A stretch of 64,000 bases of DNA from Nostoc sp. FACHB-152 (GCF_014697475.1 NZ_JACJRV010000011.1:92755-156754); one strand, 5' to 3'; positions 37,901 to 49,214 are shown, counted from the first letter of the stretch. Program-made: numbers and translations. The notes: a model not told the origin generated them from the letters alone.

Positions 37901-39637
37901 CGGTTCTAATAAATTACCCCGTTCACCCAATTCCACCTTCAAAGACATCACCAGCTTTTCACGCAGTGGGTCAATCGGTGGGTTCGTTACTTGAGCAAAA
38001 CGCTGTTTGAAATAGTCATACAGCAAGTGGGGTTTTCCTGACAGCACTGCTAAAGGAATATCATCACCCATACAGAAAGTCGGCTCTGCACCATTGCTGG
38101 CCATTGGTTGAATCACCATTTCTACATCTTCGCTGGTGTAACCAAATGCTGTTTGCTGGCGAAGTAAGGTTTGTCTATCAACTGTGAATTGTGCTTTACC
38201 GTTGCCGTTACCATTACCATTGCCATTTGTCCCATGATTAGTGACTAATGACTTCAAATCTTGGCGATACTTTTGCAACCATTCCCCGTAAGGATGCTGC
38301 TTGGCAATCCGTTGTTTAATTTCCCAGTTTTTCAGAATTTCATGGCTTTCTAAATCCACGGCAATCATTTGCCCTGGACCTAGTCTGCCTTTCTCGATAA
38401 TATCGGCTTCTGGGAAGTCAACTACACCTGCTTCCGATGCCACCACAATGTAATCATCTTTGGTAATGACATAGCGTGCGGGGCGTAAACCGTTCCGGTC
38501 AAGAGTTGCACCAACTTTTTTGCCATCACTGAATACTAACAATGCTGGTCCATCCCAAGCTTCCTGCAAGCCACTGTAATATTCGTAGAATTCAGTAATT
38601 TCAGGATAATCCTGCAATGATGGCTGATTTTGGTAAGCTTCTGGAACCATAATCATCAAGGCTTCCAAGGGGCTGCGTCCCGAACGTACTAGTAATTCTA
38701 GTACGTTATCTAAAGTGGCAGAGTCGCTGCTATTTAAGACAACTAAGGGCTTGAGTTCATCATTGCGATCGCCCCATACTGGATGGCTAATACTAGCTTC
38801 TCTAGCCATCATCCAGTTAATGTTACCCAACAGAGTATTAATTTCTCCGTTATGTCCCAACAGGCGCATTGGTTGCGCTAAGGGCCATTTAGGCAGGGTG
38901 TTAGTACTAAAACGGCGATGATAAACTGCAAACGCACTCTTATATTCGGGATTTTTTAAATCCGCATAAAAGTCTCCCAATACAGCAGAACGCACCATGC
39001 CTTTATAAACAATTGTGCGGCTGGATAAAGAGCAAATATAAAAGTCTTCGGAAATCGGTTTTGCTGCTTTAAAAATTCGCTTGCGGGTAAGATAAAGCTG
39101 TCTTTCTAATTCATCGCCAGTTTTATCAGCAGCGAGAAAAACTTGTTCTATTTGAGGTTGATTTTCTTTAGCTTGTATTCCCAATAAATAGGGATGTACT
39201 GGTACTTCTCGCCAGCCCAATACAGTAAATTTTTCTTCAGTAGCAATCTTCTCAACTTGAGCTTTAGCTTTTTGTGCTAATGCTGAGTCTTGTGGTAAAA
39301 ATAGCATCCCCACAGCAATATTGCTTGTTGAAGAAATGTCTATCCTTCCTGAGAAATATTCTTTTTGTAACAACTCCCAAGGAATAGCCGTCAATATCCC
39401 TGCACCATCGCCAGAGTCTTGATCTGCACTACAACCACCCCGATGTTCCAAGCAGGTCAATGCGGCTAAGGCTTTGGTAACGATTTCATGGCTGGCAATA
39501 TTCTGGCGATGAGCAATAAAACCTACACCACAGGCATCTCGTTCCTCTACTAACCACCTTTGTCCTTTGTAGGTATCTCTAGAGTCGTTATCCGAAAATG
39601 TCATTTTTTGCAATTGATTCACCCTTTGATCGTTCAT
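34964..39637 (-). CDS. gltS: Ferredoxin-dependent glutamate synthase
   Basis: Fd-GOGAT transfers the glutamine amide to 2-oxoglutarate with electrons from ferredoxin, the second step of ammonium assimilation. The 1557-residue protein has a short N-terminal extension before the nucleophile C36 (DACGVGF), which is the mature N-terminus after processing. The GATase domain comes first, then the central and FMN-binding synthase domains ([13 protein letters not shown]), the 3Fe-4S site in CHKNTCPVG (about 1185) and the C-terminal beta-helix ([17 protein letters not shown]). A short Asn-Gly repeat sits near residues 468-480. No NADH-dependent small subunit is adjacent. Confidence 0.97.
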   Translation of the reverse strand: MNDQRVNQLQKMTFSDNDSRDTYKGQRWLVEERDACGVGFIAHRQNIASHEIVTKALAALTCLEHRGGCSADQDSGDGAGILTAIPWELLQKEYFSGRIDISSTSNIAVGMLFLPQDSALAQKAKAQVEKIATEEKFTVLGWREVPVHPYLLGIQAKENQPQIEQVFLAADKTGDELERQLYLTRKRIFKAAKPISEDFYICSLSSRTIVYKGMVRSAVLGDFYADLKNPEYKSAFAVYHRRFSTNTLPKWPLAQPMRLLGHNGEINTLLGNINWMMAREASISHPVWGDRNDELKPLVVLNSSDSATLDNVLELLVRSGRSPLEALMIMVPEAYQNQPSLQDYPEITEFYEYYSGLQEAWDGPALLVFSDGKKVGATLDRNGLRPARYVITKDDYIVVASEAGVVDFPEADIIEKGRLGPGQMIAVDLESHEILKNWEIKQRIAKQHPYGEWLQKYRQDLKSLVTNHGTNGNGNGNGNGKAQFTVDRQTLLRQQTAFGYTSEDVEMVIQPMASNGAEPTFCMGDDIPLAVLSGKPHLLYDYFKQRFAQVTNPPIDPLREKLVMSLKVELGERGNLLEPKPEYAKRLKLDSPVLTEAELDAIKASGFSTAELSTVFPIANGPEGLKAAVQALQAQAAESVRAGAKILILSDRSGESISSEYSYIPPLLAIGAVHHHLIREGLRMKTSLIVDTAQCWSTHHFACLIGYGAGAVCPYMALDTVRDWWFDPKTQQFMERGKLPNISLEQAIGNYRKAVESGLLKILSKMGISLLSSYQAAQIFEAIGIGGDLLALGFQGTASRIGGLSISELAQEVLSIHCKAFPELTAKKLDNLGFVNYRPGGEYHMNTPEMSKALHEAVKTKQYDHYEVYKQYLQGRPITALRDLLDFQSDRPSIPLEEVESAEEILKRFCTGGMSLGALSREAHEVLAIAMNRIGGRSNSGEGGEDPVRYKVLDDVDASGYSPTLPHLKGLRNGDTASSSIKQVASGRFGVTPGYLASAKQIEIKIAQGAKPGEGGQLPGAKVSPYIAMLRRSKPGVTLISPPPHHDIYSIEDLAQLIFDLHQINPKAQVSVKLVAEIGIGTIAAGVAKANADIIQISGHDGGTGASPLSSIKHAGSPWELGLSEVHRVLMQNSLRDRVILRVDGGLKTGWDVLMAALMGGEEFGFGSIAMIAEGCQMARVCHKNTCPVGVATQDEKLRLRFKGIPEHVVNFFYFVAEEVRSLLAKLGYRSLSEIIGRADLLTVRPEAKLAKTQALNLNCLLQLPDTKENRSWLVHEEVHSNGPVIDDQLLADGDIQLAIRNQSTVTKTLKIVNTDRTVGARLAGAIASQYGDGGFEGQINLNFQGSVGQSFGAFNLPGITLNLEGEANDYVGKGMHGGEIIIKPPAEATYDPSKNVIVGNTCLYGATGGYLFANGLAGERFAVRNSKATAVVEGAGDHCCEYMTGGVIVILGNVGRNVAAGMTGGLAYFLDEDDSFPELVNRENVKIQRVLTEAGQKQLQDLIRTHAELTGSPKAKAILQNWLEFVSKFWQLVPPSEADSPEANPQAVVEKHLSSV

Positions 39638-40389
39638 AGCCTATTCCTGAGAAGTTAAGTCACAAATTTTGCCACTGCTTGTGAGTAAAAGTTTCTCAAT
39701 TTCGCATCGTAGCAATACATAAATCACTGGAATTTAGGGAAAAAAAATTTTAACTGCGGTTCTTTGTAAATTTAACCGTGTTAAAATTTTTGCGTTAATT
39801 CTTATGTGTTTATGCTAGGTTAGACAAATTACATTTTGTGCTAGCTTTATCTATTTGGATTCAAAACTCAAGTATGTTCTCAATTTTTTCAGATGACAGA
39901 TGACTATCAGGTAGACAGACTCGGCTTACCTGACATAAGAACCATACTGAACAATTGACTATTTTATTAAAGTTATAAGATTCCTGATTCAGCAACAAAA
40001 TCAGCGTATTACACTATATGCCCATTTGACAATTCCTAAATATTTTTGTTGTTTATATTGGCTGTTCACCAATTGCAACTTTTGTTACTAACAACTATGC
40101 CTCACCTATAAGTAACACAATAGCAACTATGAGTGAGGGAAAAGTATTTTAAATCTAAATATGATGCTCAAAACTATATATTTATAGTTTTGTAGGAACT
40201 AGTGCCAGTTAAAACAGTCAGTTACAGTGGTTTTAGCGGAAATATGCCTTGTTAAATCTGATAAGAGACAACAAGCCACTATATAGGTTATCACGTTTAT
40301 TCAAAAGTTAAATCATCTTTTTTCAAGATTTACCGACAATTAGTTAACCTGCCTTTTCGATGGTAGGTTTCAAAAATAGTGAATGAATT
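39638..40389. other. Divergent intergenic region upstream of gltS
   Basis: A 750-bp AT-rich spacer separates gltS from the divergent glycosidase gene. It should hold both promoters. I looked for NtcA sites (GTA-N8-TAC) and found none convincing. No gene was seen. Confidence 0.4.
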
Positions 40390-42402
40390 ATGGTCAAGAT
40401 GCCAAATTGTTGCCGAAAAAAATCTCAAAGTGCTGTTCCCCAAACTGTTGTGCGTCACCTTTTCCCAGCCACCCTCTCTCCTATCATAGCGACAATACTG
40501 AGCTTATCTAGTACTTGGAATGCGATCGCTCAAACTTCTCCTAGCGTCACACCATCACCAACACCGTCTGTACTCAAAGTACCGGCTTCTGTTACTCAAA
40601 TTTCACTCAACGGTCGCACCTTGTCAGGTGCTTGGTTACAAAGACCAAGAAAAAATGGACAAGTAACAACTCTCCTCAGTGATGGAGCATTTCGGCAGAT
40701 ATTTGGTGTCGATTTTTTAAATAGTAATAACCCAGCTAGGCAACCAGTACAGTGGTTTTCGTCAACTACTAAGCCAATAGTTTTAACAACTGAATTACAG
40801 GCAGGCTATCGCTATCTTGATATTACTAAGTTTGCACAACAAGCAGGTTGGCAGTTACAGGCTAATAGTAAGACCTTAACAATTGTCACGCCCCAAGCCC
40901 AAATCAAAAATATTGTTGCGAGTCAACAAGCTCTAGACCCCAGCGTTACTACTACCAGGGAAAACCGTATAGTAGTCGATTTAGACCGCCCTACACCTTG
41001 GATATATAGGCAAGGATTACCAATTAAACCAGCCCAAACTTCACTCCCAGATGATCTAGATGCGATCGCCCCAAAAGCCACTACGCCACCTAATCGGGAA
41101 TGGACAATTACTCTAGATGCTATAGCTGATCCTGCCTTAATCCAACGTTATACCCCTGCACCACCGCCGCCATCACTACCAAACCTACTCAAACAATTAC
41201 TCCCAGAACCAGCACCACCACAACCAACTCCTGATACCTTGATTCAAAAAGTTGAGGTGGTCAATAACCAAACTATCCTTCGGATCAGCGTTCCTTTTGG
41301 TTACGCTCCCCGCATCACTACATTAGCTAATCCCAATCGCCTAATTGTCGAGATTCGACCCGATGCAATGGTAGAGCGAAATATTGCTTGGGCATCAGGG
41401 TTACGCTGGCGACAGCAATTTATCAGTTTAGGTACAGAACGCTTTTCTGTAGTTTGGTTAGAAGCTAACCCGCGCACAGTAATTTTAAAACCAATTCCTA
41501 CAAATCCGGATACTCTAGCTGGCACTGCTCCGTTAATTCAAACAGCGCAAAAATACTTAGCGGTTGCGGCAATTAATGGTGGTTATTTTAACCGCAACAA
41601 TCGCTTGCCTTTGGGCGCGATTCGTCGAGATAATCAGTGGTTATCTGGGCCGATTCTTAATCGAGGCGCGATCGCTTGGAATGACTCTGGGCAATTTTAC
41701 GTAGGTAGGCTGACGTTACAAGAAACTTTAATTGCTCCTAACAATGTGCGTTTGCCAATTCTATTTCTTAATAGCGGTTATGTTCAGAGTGGCATTGCTC
41801 GTTACACTCCCATCTGGGGGCAAAGCTATATACCCCTCACAGACAATGAAACTATTCTCTTAGTGCAGAAAGGCGAAGTTAGCATTTATTTCGCTGGTGG
41901 TAAAGCCGGTGAAACGGCCTTTCCTATTCCCCAGAATGGCTATTTGTTAACTTTACGCGGAACTGCTGCAACGGCCGCAGCACAACTGCCTGTAGGCACA
42001 AAAGTTACGTTGACTAGTGCCACTACTCCTGCTGATTTTAGCCGTTATCCCAACATTGTGGGAGCTGGGCCATTGTTAATCGAAAATGGTCAAATTGTCC
42101 TTGATGCTCAAGCTGAAAAATTCAGCAATGCGTTTATTGCAGAAAAGGCAGTTCGTAGTGGAATTTGCACTACAGCCACAGGTACGCTGATGATTGCTGC
42201 TGTACAAAATCGGGCTGGTGGGGCAGGGCCAACATTGGCAGAACACGCTCAATTGATGCAAAAGCTTGGCTGTGTTAATGCACTCAACTTAGATGGTGGT
42301 AGTTCCACGAGTCTTTATCTGGGGGGACAACTACTTGATCGTTCTCCGAACACTGCGGCTCGTGTGCATAACGGAATTGGGATTTTTATACAACAAAGGT
42401 GA
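40390..42402 (+). CDS. Secreted phosphodiester glycosidase family protein
   Basis: The 670-residue protein has a basic start and a hydrophobic segment (ATLSPIIATILSLSSTWNAIAQ) that reads as a signal peptide. Residues 60-170 resemble a copper-amine-oxidase N-like/stalk module (VTQISLNGRTLSGAWLQR, GYRYLDITKFAQQAGWQL). A Pro-rich linker (TPAPPPPSLP) and an AMIN-like beta region follow (ILRISVPFGYAPRITTLANP). The C-terminal NAGPA domain has AVAAINGGYFNRNNRLPLGA and ALNLDGGSSTSLYLGG. It is probably periplasmic and acts on a cell-wall or exopolysaccharide phosphodiester. Confidence 0.87.
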   Translation: MVKMPNCCRKKSQSAVPQTVVRHLFPATLSPIIATILSLSSTWNAIAQTSPSVTPSPTPSVLKVPASVTQISLNGRTLSGAWLQRPRKNGQVTTLLSDGAFRQIFGVDFLNSNNPARQPVQWFSSTTKPIVLTTELQAGYRYLDITKFAQQAGWQLQANSKTLTIVTPQAQIKNIVASQQALDPSVTTTRENRIVVDLDRPTPWIYRQGLPIKPAQTSLPDDLDAIAPKATTPPNREWTITLDAIADPALIQRYTPAPPPPSLPNLLKQLLPEPAPPQPTPDTLIQKVEVVNNQTILRISVPFGYAPRITTLANPNRLIVEIRPDAMVERNIAWASGLRWRQQFISLGTERFSVVWLEANPRTVILKPIPTNPDTLAGTAPLIQTAQKYLAVAAINGGYFNRNNRLPLGAIRRDNQWLSGPILNRGAIAWNDSGQFYVGRLTLQETLIAPNNVRLPILFLNSGYVQSGIARYTPIWGQSYIPLTDNETILLVQKGEVSIYFAGGKAGETAFPIPQNGYLLTLRGTAATAAAQLPVGTKVTLTSATTPADFSRYPNIVGAGPLLIENGQIVLDAQAEKFSNAFIAEKAVRSGICTTATGTLMIAAVQNRAGGAGPTLAEHAQLMQKLGCVNALNLDGGSSTSLYLGGQLLDRSPNTAARVHNGIGIFIQQR

Positions 42403-42707
42403 ATTAAGGATTAGAGGCTAGGGGCTAGATATCAAAAATTAAAAAAGAACTTTTATCGAATCCTATCCTTTCTCTATAGCCTCTAGCCTATTTTTAAAGA
42501 TTAGAATAAGTTGCTATGTCAATAGATAAAGAGTTCGTGTATTCACGATATTTTTATCCTGACTATTTACACCCTAAAGTTTGATTTTGTTATGGTTAGC
42601 AAGGTGTAATTGAATTGCTGATTTTCACGGTTGCAAGATTGCGCCAGATTTTTCCATCAATGGTTAAGAGTTAAAAACAGCTTTTTATGTCTCCAAATGA
42701 GGTAACT
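42403..42707. other. Spacer with inverted GGCTAG repeat
   Basis: AGAGGCTAGGGGCTAG (about 42411-42427) is partly complementary to TAGCCTCTAGCCTA (42477-42490). The pair frames an imperfect hairpin that may end transcription of the glycosidase gene. The rest looks like the cupin promoter region. Confidence 0.5.
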
Positions 42708-43127
42708 ATGGCTCAATATCAAGAAACCGCACCAACCAAGACTTTGCCCCTGGCTGCGGCGATCGCTAATCGAAGTGTTGCTGCAACTGAGTTGCGCCCT
42801 TGGGGTTCTTTTACTGTGTTGGAAGAAGGACGTGGATATAAGATCAAGCGCATCGAAGTTAAGCCTGGACACCGCCTCAGCTTGCAAATGCACCACCACC
42901 GCAGCGAACACTGGATTGTTGTCTCTGGGACAGCTAGGGTAACTTGTGGAGATCAGGAAGTACTATTGGGTAATAACGAGTCCACCTACGTACCTCAGTG
43001 TACATCGCATCGTTTAGAAAATCCTGGAGTCATCCCTTTAGTTCTCATCGAAGTACAGAATGGCGAATATTTAGGTGAAGATGATATTATTCGCTACCAA
43101 GATGATTATGCTCGTTCAGAAAAATAA
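42708..43127 (+). CDS. Cupin protein, mannose-6-phosphate isomerase type II-like
   Basis: From the ATG at 42708 the protein has 139 residues (7 more are possible). It is the C-terminal cupin part of type II phosphomannose isomerases/GDP-mannose pyrophosphorylases, here stand-alone. Metal ligands are in SLQMHHHRSEHWIVVSGTA (HxH..E) and the later His in QCTSHRLENPG; the ending LIEVQNGEYLGEDDIIR is diagnostic. It may isomerise mannose-6-phosphate to fructose-6-phosphate for polysaccharide precursors. No pyrophosphorylase domain is attached. Confidence 0.9.
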   Translation: MAQYQETAPTKTLPLAAAIANRSVAATELRPWGSFTVLEEGRGYKIKRIEVKPGHRLSLQMHHHRSEHWIVVSGTARVTCGDQEVLLGNNESTYVPQCTSHRLENPGVIPLVLIEVQNGEYLGEDDIIRYQDDYARSEK

Positions 43128-43170
43128 TTTTCATAATTGAACTGGGATATAGTGAACTAGGAATTGCACC

Positions 43171-43207
43171 CCGTAAGTTTCTGTATGCTTCAGTCAGAAA
43201 TTTACGG
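43171..43207. promoter_or_regulatory. Strong hairpin downstream of the cupin gene
   Basis: CCGTAAGTTTCTG (43171-43183) and CAGAAATTTACGG (43195-43207) form a 13-bp stem with one wobble and an 11-nt loop. No T-run follows. It may stabilise a 3' end. Confidence 0.6.
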
Positions 43208-43322
43208 AGGAGCGATTACTAAGATATTTAGCTTATACTTTTGACAAGAGAAAGATTAATTATTTTTATTTCAGTCAGTTAACACTCAGGTTAATCTGAG
43301 CTTCCAGGTGAGAAATCCTACG

Positions 43323-43379
43323 CTGGGTTTTGCAAATAAACCTCTTCATTTAAAATAAAATAGCAAAAACCAGTTTTTT
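43323..43379 (+). terminator. Terminator-like hairpin before the HesB/IscA gene
   Basis: CTGGGTTTTGC (43323-43333) pairs with GCAAAAACCAG (43363-43373), followed by six T. The loop is 29 nt. It is likely the end of the cupin transcript. Confidence 0.65.
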
Positions 43380-43436
43380 GGGTTTCCCGTCACGCTGTCA
43401 TAGTTAAAGTAGGCTTTAAATTGCCAAAAAAATTCA

Positions 43437-43778
43437 ATGATTCAACTGAGTCAAGCAGCCGCAAGTGAAATTAAACGATTAAAGTCAAAGCAGCCCAATG
43501 CATTGGTGAGATTAGCGGTGAAGCCAGGGGGATGCTCTGATTTATTTTATGATCTGTCTTTTGAAGAGACTCAAAAAACAAGCGATCGCCTTTTTGAGAT
43601 CCACGGACTAAAAATTCTCATAGACGATGAAAGTTTAAATTATCTCCATGAGTTAGCATTAGATTATTCCGAAGATTTGATGGGCGGAGGTTTTCGCTTC
43701 CATAACCCTCAAGCTGTTTCTACTTGTAGCTGTGGTAATTCATTTTCTGTTAGTCAAGAGTTAGTAGTTCATAGTTAA
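43437..43778 (+). CDS. HesB/IscA family iron-sulfur assembly protein
   Basis: This 113-residue A-type carrier starts MIQLSQAAASEIKRLKSKQP. The three conserved Cys are C33 in KPGGCSDLFYDL and C97/C99 in STCSCGNSF, which bind Fe or an Fe-S cluster for delivery to target proteins. LRLAV-like strands and DLMGGGFRFHNPQA are typical. In cyanobacteria such genes are often near ribosomal genes; the str operon follows here. Which of the several A-type paralogues it is cannot be told. Confidence 0.93.
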   Translation: MIQLSQAAASEIKRLKSKQPNALVRLAVKPGGCSDLFYDLSFEETQKTSDRLFEIHGLKILIDDESLNYLHELALDYSEDLMGGGFRFHNPQAVSTCSCGNSFSVSQELVVHS

Positions 43779-43823
43779 CAAATCATTACTCTTGACATGA
43801 AATAATTGCCTTGTCAAAGTTGT

Positions 43824-43853
43824 TTGACAGAAAAGCACGAAAAAAGATATAAT
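43824..43853 (+). promoter_or_regulatory. Consensus promoter of the str operon
   Basis: TTGACA at 43824-43829 and TATAAT at 43848-43853 are perfect -35 and -10 boxes with an 18-bp spacer. They lie about 50 bp before the rpsL start, so transcription would begin near 43860. Confidence 0.85.
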
Positions 43854-43903
43854 CAGGATTTGTTAAAACTTAGACCCCTAAGCAGCTTCACGCGCTGTGA
43901 CTC

Positions 43904-44287
43904 ATGCCAACCATACAGCAACTAATACGTAGCGAACGCGAAAAAGCGCGTCAGAAAACCAAGTCTCCTGCTCTCAAGCAATGCCCACAACGCCGGGGCG
44001 TTTGTACCAGAGTATACACAACAACACCTAAAAAGCCTAACTCAGCACTGCGTAAAGTAGCAAGGGTAAGACTTACCTCTGGGTTTGAGGTGACAGCTTA
44101 CATTCCTGGGATTGGTCACAATTTACAAGAACACTCAGTGGTAATGATTCGTGGTGGCCGGGTTAAAGACTTGCCAGGCGTGAGATACCACATCATCCGT
44201 GGCACCTTAGATACAGCTGGCGTGAAAGACCGCAAGCAAGGCCGTTCCAAATATGGAACTAAGCGCCCGAAAGAAGCCAAAAAATAA
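43904..44287 (+). CDS. rpsL: 30S ribosomal protein S12
   Basis: S12 shapes the decoding centre and is the classical streptomycin-resistance protein. The 127 residues start [20 protein letters not shown] and contain [18 protein letters not shown] and [17 protein letters not shown], all standard. It is the first gene of the str cluster. Confidence 0.99.
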   Translation: MPTIQQLIRSEREKARQKTKSPALKQCPQRRGVCTRVYTTTPKKPNSALRKVARVRLTSGFEVTAYIPGIGHNLQEHSVVMIRGGRVKDLPGVRYHIIRGTLDTAGVKDRKQGRSKYGTKRPKEAKK

Positions 44288-44685
44288 GGCAGAAGCGATT
44301 AGTCGTGTCTGATACGATTAGTCGCTAATGTCTGGAAGCATCTAAAGATATAAAAAAAGTAAGCGATCGCTCTCAAACATTTGTGAAAATAGATTAAACC
44401 ATCTGTTTTCAGAAGTCAGATGAGTAAAGTTAACATCAGCAATTTGCACTCAGCGAGCAAGTGTAAGTTGTATCGAGACTACTGTAAGCGACAGCAGTAA
44501 TCTCTGTAAATTTAGTAACGATGATGTCGCTTTGTGTGTCCCTTCACGGACAGCAAATCGCCAAGTTAAGGTCGCTGCAAAGGTAAAAAAATTGCGGCAG
44601 TCTGAGTGGCGGCTTCCACCGCTCAGATACTGCGCTGTCTGATAGCATATAATTTCGTTGCCAAATTCCGAATTAAGGGTAAAGT
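44288..44685. promoter_or_regulatory. Long rpsL-rpsG spacer with hairpin and -10-like box
   Basis: This 398-bp spacer interrupts an otherwise compact operon. A hairpin at 44597-44632 pairs GCAG-TCTGAGTGGCGG with CACCGCTCAGA-TA-CTGC. A TATAAT box at 44648-44653 is 33 bp before rpsG, but no matching -35 was seen. It may be a second promoter or a leader for ribosomal protein feedback. Confidence 0.5.
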
Positions 44686-45156
44686 ATGTCTCGTCGAGGT
44701 GTAGTTCAAAGGCGTCCAGTTCCGCCTGACTCCGTTTACAACAGTCGTCTGGTGAGTATGATAATTCGCCGGATTATGCGTCACGGCAAAAAATCACTAG
44801 CTGCACGCATTGTTTATGATGCTCTAAAAACCATTGAAGAACGTACAGGTAATGCTGCGTTAGAAACCTTTGAAAGAGCTGTGCGTAATGCAACACCTTT
44901 AGTAGAAGTAAAAGCACGCCGGGTTGGTGGTGCAACTTACCAAGTACCAATGGAAGTGCGTTCAGAACGGGGTACTACCTTGGCGTTGCGTTGGTTGGTA
45001 CAATTTTCTCGCTCTAGACCAGGGCGCACCATGGCCGGCAAATTGGCGAATGAATTAATGGATGCAGCCAATGAAACCGGAAACGCAATCCGTAAGCGCG
45101 AAGAAACGCACCGGATGGCAGAAGCGAACAAAGCCTTTGCACACTATCGTTATTAA
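44686..45156 (+). CDS. rpsG: 30S ribosomal protein S7
   Basis: S7 starts assembly of the 30S head and binds 16S rRNA. The 156-residue protein starts [20 protein letters not shown] and contains GRKS-like [12 protein letters not shown], the [15 protein letters not shown] beta-hairpin and the C-terminal AHYRY. Length is standard. fusA follows 137 bp downstream. Confidence 0.99.
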   Translation: MSRRGVVQRRPVPPDSVYNSRLVSMIIRRIMRHGKKSLAARIVYDALKTIEERTGNAALETFERAVRNATPLVEVKARRVGGATYQVPMEVRSERGTTLALRWLVQFSRSRPGRTMAGKLANELMDAANETGNAIRKREETHRMAEANKAFAHYRY

Positions 45157-45293
45157 GCAAAGCAGCGATATATCCTGCCTCTAGATGCGATATATCGCCG
45201 ACTTAAAAACCAGACGGGAATCCGTAAAAGTATAGAATCTTAACAAAGAGTAATATACAAGATATCATGAGGCAAAAACTATAGGAGGCTACT

Positions 45294-47372
45294 GTGGCAC
45301 GTACGAACCCGCTAGAGAGAGTACGCAATATCGGTATTGCGGCGCATATAGATGCGGGCAAAACAACAACAACAGAGAGAATATTATTTTACTCTGGGAT
45401 AATTCATAAAATTGGTGAGGTTCACGAAGGAACTGCGGTAACTGACTGGATGGAGCAGGAGCGGGAGCGTGGAATCACAATCACTGCTGCGGCGATTAGT
45501 ACCAGTTGGAAAGATTATCAAATTAACATTATCGATACTCCTGGTCACGTAGACTTCACCATTGAAGTAGAACGCTCCATGCGCGTATTAGATGGTGTAA
45601 TTGCTGTATTTTGTTCTGTAGGTGGAGTACAACCACAATCTGAGACAGTGTGGCGGCAAGCAGACCGCTATGCAGTACCTCGGATCGCCTTTATTAATAA
45701 AATGGATCGCACAGGCGCGAACTTCTATAGAGTTCACGAACAAATGCGCGATCGCCTACGGGCAAATGCCATTGCTATTCAACTGCCCATTGGTAGCGAA
45801 AATGACTTTCAAGGCATTGTGGACTTGGTGCGCAAGCGTGCATACATTTACAACAATGACCAAGGAACGGATATCCAAGAAACGGATATCCCGGACGATA
45901 TGCAAGACAAGGCTGAAGAGTACTACACCAAATTAGTCGAAGCCGTCGCAGAAACTGATGACGCTTTGATGACTAAGTACTTTGATGGCGAAGCTCTGAC
46001 AGAAGACGAAATCCGAGCAGCCCTGCGGAAAGGGACAATTGCTGGCACAATCGTGCCTGTACTTTGTGGTTCAGCCTTTAAAAACAAAGGCGTGCAGCTA
46101 ATGCTGGATGCAGTTGTAGATTACCTACCCGCACCAACAGAAGTACCTCCTATTCAAGGCACACTCGCAAATGGTGATACAGTCGAGCGCCGGGCGGATG
46201 ACAACGAACCTCTAGCGGCTTTGGCATTTAAGATTATGGCTGACCCTTACGGTCGCCTAACCTTTGTTCGTGTTTATTCCGGGGTTCTGAAAAAAGGTAG
46301 TTATGTATTAAACGCTACCAAAAATAAGAAAGAACGCATTTCCCGCTTAGTTTTGATGAAGGCAGATGATCGCCAAGATGTTGAGGAACTACGGGCAGGT
46401 GATTTAGGTGCAGCGTTGGGTTTAAAAGACACCTTAACAGGTGATACTATCACTGATGAAGGCTCACCAGTAATTCTAGAATCCCTGTTTATTCCAGAGC
46501 CTGTCATCTCGGTAGCGGTTGAACCCAAAACCAAGAACGACATGGATAAGCTATCCAAAGCTCTGCAATCTCTATCCGAAGAAGACCCAACCTTCCGCGT
46601 CAATGTTGACCCAGAAACAAACCAAACTGTAATTGCAGGGATGGGAGAACTTCACCTAGAAATTCTGGTGGATCGGATGTTACGCGAATTCAAGGTGGAA
46701 GCGAACGTTGGTGCGCCACAAGTAGCTTACCGCGAAACGATTCGTAAAACAGTTACCAACGTGGAAGGCAAGTTCATCCGCCAAAGTGGTGGTAAAGGTC
46801 AATATGGTCACGTTGTGATCAATTTGGAGCCAGGAGAACCCGGTAGCGGCTTTGAATTCGTCTCTAAAATTGTCGGTGGCGTAGTACCTAAAGAGTACAT
46901 TGGCCCGGCCGAGCAAGGGATGAAAGAAAGCTGTGAATCTGGGATTTTAGCTGGATATCCACTGATTGACGTGAAAGCGACGCTAGTTCATGGCTCTTAC
47001 CACGATGTAGACTCCTCGGAAATGGCTTTTAAAATTGCTGGATCAATGGCACTGAAAGAAGCTGTGCTGAAAGCTTCACCAGTACTATTAGAGCCTATGA
47101 TGAAAGTTGAGGTGGAAGTTCCTGAAGACTATATTGGGAACGTCATTGGTGACCTCATCTCCCGCCGAGGGCAGATTGAAAGCCAAAGCACTGAACAGGG
47201 ACTCGCTAAAGTGGCATCCAAAGTTCCACTGGCAACCATGTTTGGCTACGCCACCGATATCCGGTCGAAAACCCAAGGTCGAGGTATTTTTACGATGGAG
47301 TTCAGCCACTACGAAGAGGTGCCTCGCAGCGTAGCTGAAACTATCATTGCAAAAAGTAAAGGGAACGCTTAA
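45294..47372 (+). CDS. fusA: Elongation factor G
   Basis: EF-G is the GTPase that drives tRNA-mRNA translocation. The 692-residue protein starts at GTG behind ATAGGAGGCTAC. G1 is [14 protein letters not shown], switch II is DTPGHVDF, and G4 is NKMD. Domains II-V are complete, with the usual GGVVPKEYI and the end [15 protein letters not shown]. It is the regular cyanobacterial copy in the str operon. Confidence 0.99.
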   Translation: MARTNPLERVRNIGIAAHIDAGKTTTTERILFYSGIIHKIGEVHEGTAVTDWMEQERERGITITAAAISTSWKDYQINIIDTPGHVDFTIEVERSMRVLDGVIAVFCSVGGVQPQSETVWRQADRYAVPRIAFINKMDRTGANFYRVHEQMRDRLRANAIAIQLPIGSENDFQGIVDLVRKRAYIYNNDQGTDIQETDIPDDMQDKAEEYYTKLVEAVAETDDALMTKYFDGEALTEDEIRAALRKGTIAGTIVPVLCGSAFKNKGVQLMLDAVVDYLPAPTEVPPIQGTLANGDTVERRADDNEPLAALAFKIMADPYGRLTFVRVYSGVLKKGSYVLNATKNKKERISRLVLMKADDRQDVEELRAGDLGAALGLKDTLTGDTITDEGSPVILESLFIPEPVISVAVEPKTKNDMDKLSKALQSLSEEDPTFRVNVDPETNQTVIAGMGELHLEILVDRMLREFKVEANVGAPQVAYRETIRKTVTNVEGKFIRQSGGKGQYGHVVINLEPGEPGSGFEFVSKIVGGVVPKEYIGPAEQGMKESCESGILAGYPLIDVKATLVHGSYHDVDSSEMAFKIAGSMALKEAVLKASPVLLEPMMKVEVEVPEDYIGNVIGDLISRRGQIESQSTEQGLAKVASKVPLATMFGYATDIRSKTQGRGIFTMEFSHYEEVPRSVAETIIAKSKGNA

Positions 47373-47394
47373 TTAAAAAAGGAAACGAGCATTC

Positions 47395-48624
47395 ATGGCA
47401 CGCGCAAAGTTTGAAAGAAATAAACCCCACGTTAACATCGGTACTGTTGGCCACGTTGACCACGGTAAAACTACTTTAACAGCAGCTATCACCATGACAT
47501 TGGCTGCTCTTGGCCAAGCTGAAGCTAGAGCTTATGACCAAATTGATAATGCTCCCGAAGAAAAGGCGCGCGGTATTACTATCAATACAGCCCACGTTGA
47601 GTATGAAACTCAAAAACGTCACTATGCTCACGTAGACTGTCCTGGACACGCTGACTATGTGAAAAACATGATCACTGGTGCAGCACAAATGGACGGAGCC
47701 ATCTTAGTGGTAGCTGCTACCGATGGCCCCATGCCCCAAACTCGTGAACACATTCTGTTAGCTCGTCAGGTAGGGGTTCCTAAGCTGGTAGTCTTCTTAA
47801 ACAAAGAAGACATGGTAGATGACGAAGAATTGCTAGAGTTGGTTGAACTAGAAGTTCGAGAACTACTTTCTAGCTATGATTTCGACGGTGATAATATTCC
47901 TGTCATCAGAGGTTCAGGTCTGCAAGCTCTAGAAGCAATGGTCAAGAACCCTAAAACCCAACGTGGTGAAAATCCTTGGGTAGACAAAATCTACGACTTG
48001 ATGGATGCGGTAGATTCTTACATCCCCGACCCAGAGCGCGATATTGACAAGCCTTTCTTGATGGCTGTAGAAGACGTATTCTCCATCACAGGTCGTGGTA
48101 CCGTAGCTACCGGACGTATTGAGCGTGGTAAGGTAAAAGTCGGCGATGTTGTGGAACTAGTAGGTATCAGAGACACCCGTAACACCACCGTAACTGGTAT
48201 CGAGATGTTCAAGAAGAGTCTCGATGAAGGTATGGCTGGGGATAACGCAGGTGTACTACTACGTGGTATCCAAAAGGCTGATATTGAACGGGGTATGGTA
48301 ATTGCTAAACCCGGTTCTATCACTCCTCACACTCAATTTGAAGGTGAAGTTTACGTACTCACCGAGAAAGAAGGTGGTCGGAAAACACCATTCTTCTCTG
48401 GCTACCGTCCTCAATTCTACGTGCGGACAACTGATGTAACAGGCACAATTACCACATTCACCTCCGATGATGGTAGTGAAGCCGAAATGGTAATGCCAGG
48501 CGATCGCATCAAGATGACCGTAGAATTGATCAACGCGATCGCTATTGAGCAAGGTATGCGTTTTGCGATTCGTGAAGGTGGCCGCACCATCGGTGCTGGT
48601 GTCGTCTCCAAAATCCTCAAGTAG
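47395..48624 (+). CDS. tuf: Elongation factor Tu
   Basis: EF-Tu brings aminoacyl-tRNA to the ribosome. The 409-residue protein has G1 [14 protein letters not shown], switch [10 protein letters not shown] and G4 NKED. Domains II and III follow ([25 protein letters not shown]) and the end is [10 protein letters not shown]. It lies 22 bp after fusA. Length is normal for cyanobacteria (409). Confidence 0.99.
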   Translation: MARAKFERNKPHVNIGTVGHVDHGKTTLTAAITMTLAALGQAEARAYDQIDNAPEEKARGITINTAHVEYETQKRHYAHVDCPGHADYVKNMITGAAQMDGAILVVAATDGPMPQTREHILLARQVGVPKLVVFLNKEDMVDDEELLELVELEVRELLSSYDFDGDNIPVIRGSGLQALEAMVKNPKTQRGENPWVDKIYDLMDAVDSYIPDPERDIDKPFLMAVEDVFSITGRGTVATGRIERGKVKVGDVVELVGIRDTRNTTVTGIEMFKKSLDEGMAGDNAGVLLRGIQKADIERGMVIAKPGSITPHTQFEGEVYVLTEKEGGRKTPFFSGYRPQFYVRTTDVTGTITTFTSDDGSEAEMVMPGDRIKMTVELINAIAIEQGMRFAIREGGRTIGAGVVSKILK

Positions 48625-48645
48625 TACCTTTTTACTCTAATGATC

Positions 48646-48682
48646 AAGAGCAGAGATGGTAAAACGCCTCTCTGCTCTTTTA
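48646..48682 (+). terminator. Terminator-like hairpin after tuf
   Basis: AAGAGCAGAG (48646-48655) pairs with CTCTGCTCTT (48670-48679), followed by TTATC. It may attenuate or separate tuf from rpsJ. Confidence 0.75.
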
Positions 48683-48789
48683 TCTGAACTCGATTAAAGG
48701 GAATGAGGAATAGGAAGTAAGATAAACATTCTACTTCTCCCTCTCCCAACGCCCCACTCTCCAATAAAACAGAACCTGGAAAATTAAAG

Positions 48790-49107
48790 ATGGCAACTCT
48801 ACAACAGCAGAAGATTAGAATTCGTTTAAAAGCTTTTGACCGTCGATTATTGGATACATCTTGCGAGAAGATTGTAGACACAGCTAACCGGACTAACGCT
48901 ACAGCTATAGGCCCAATTCCCTTACCCACTAAACGGAAAATCTACTGCGTGTTGCGATCGCCCCACGTAGACAAAGATTCGCGCGAACATTTTGAAACCC
49001 GCACTCACCGCCGAATTATTGACATCTACCAACCTTCCTCTAAAACTATTGATGCGTTAATGAAGCTGGATTTGCCATCAGGTGTGGATATTGAAGTCAA
49101 ACTTTAA
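48790..49107 (+). CDS. rpsJ: 30S ribosomal protein S10
   Basis: S10 is a 30S head protein and, as NusE, a transcription antitermination factor. The 105-residue protein contains [39 protein letters not shown] and the long-loop region, ending SGVDIEVKL. In cyanobacteria it characteristically follows tuf rather than leading the S10 operon. A strong terminator follows. Confidence 0.99.
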   Translation: MATLQQQKIRIRLKAFDRRLLDTSCEKIVDTANRTNATAIGPIPLPTKRKIYCVLRSPHVDKDSREHFETRTHRRIIDIYQPSSKTIDALMKLDLPSGVDIEVKL

Positions 49108-49214
49108 TTAGTTAGTAGTCTAAAGTCAACAGTTTAAAGTTATACAACTATTTAATTGTCCACTAGCCATTGACTAATGACTAATTACTATTGACCATCG
49201 TGTGAATACTTAGC

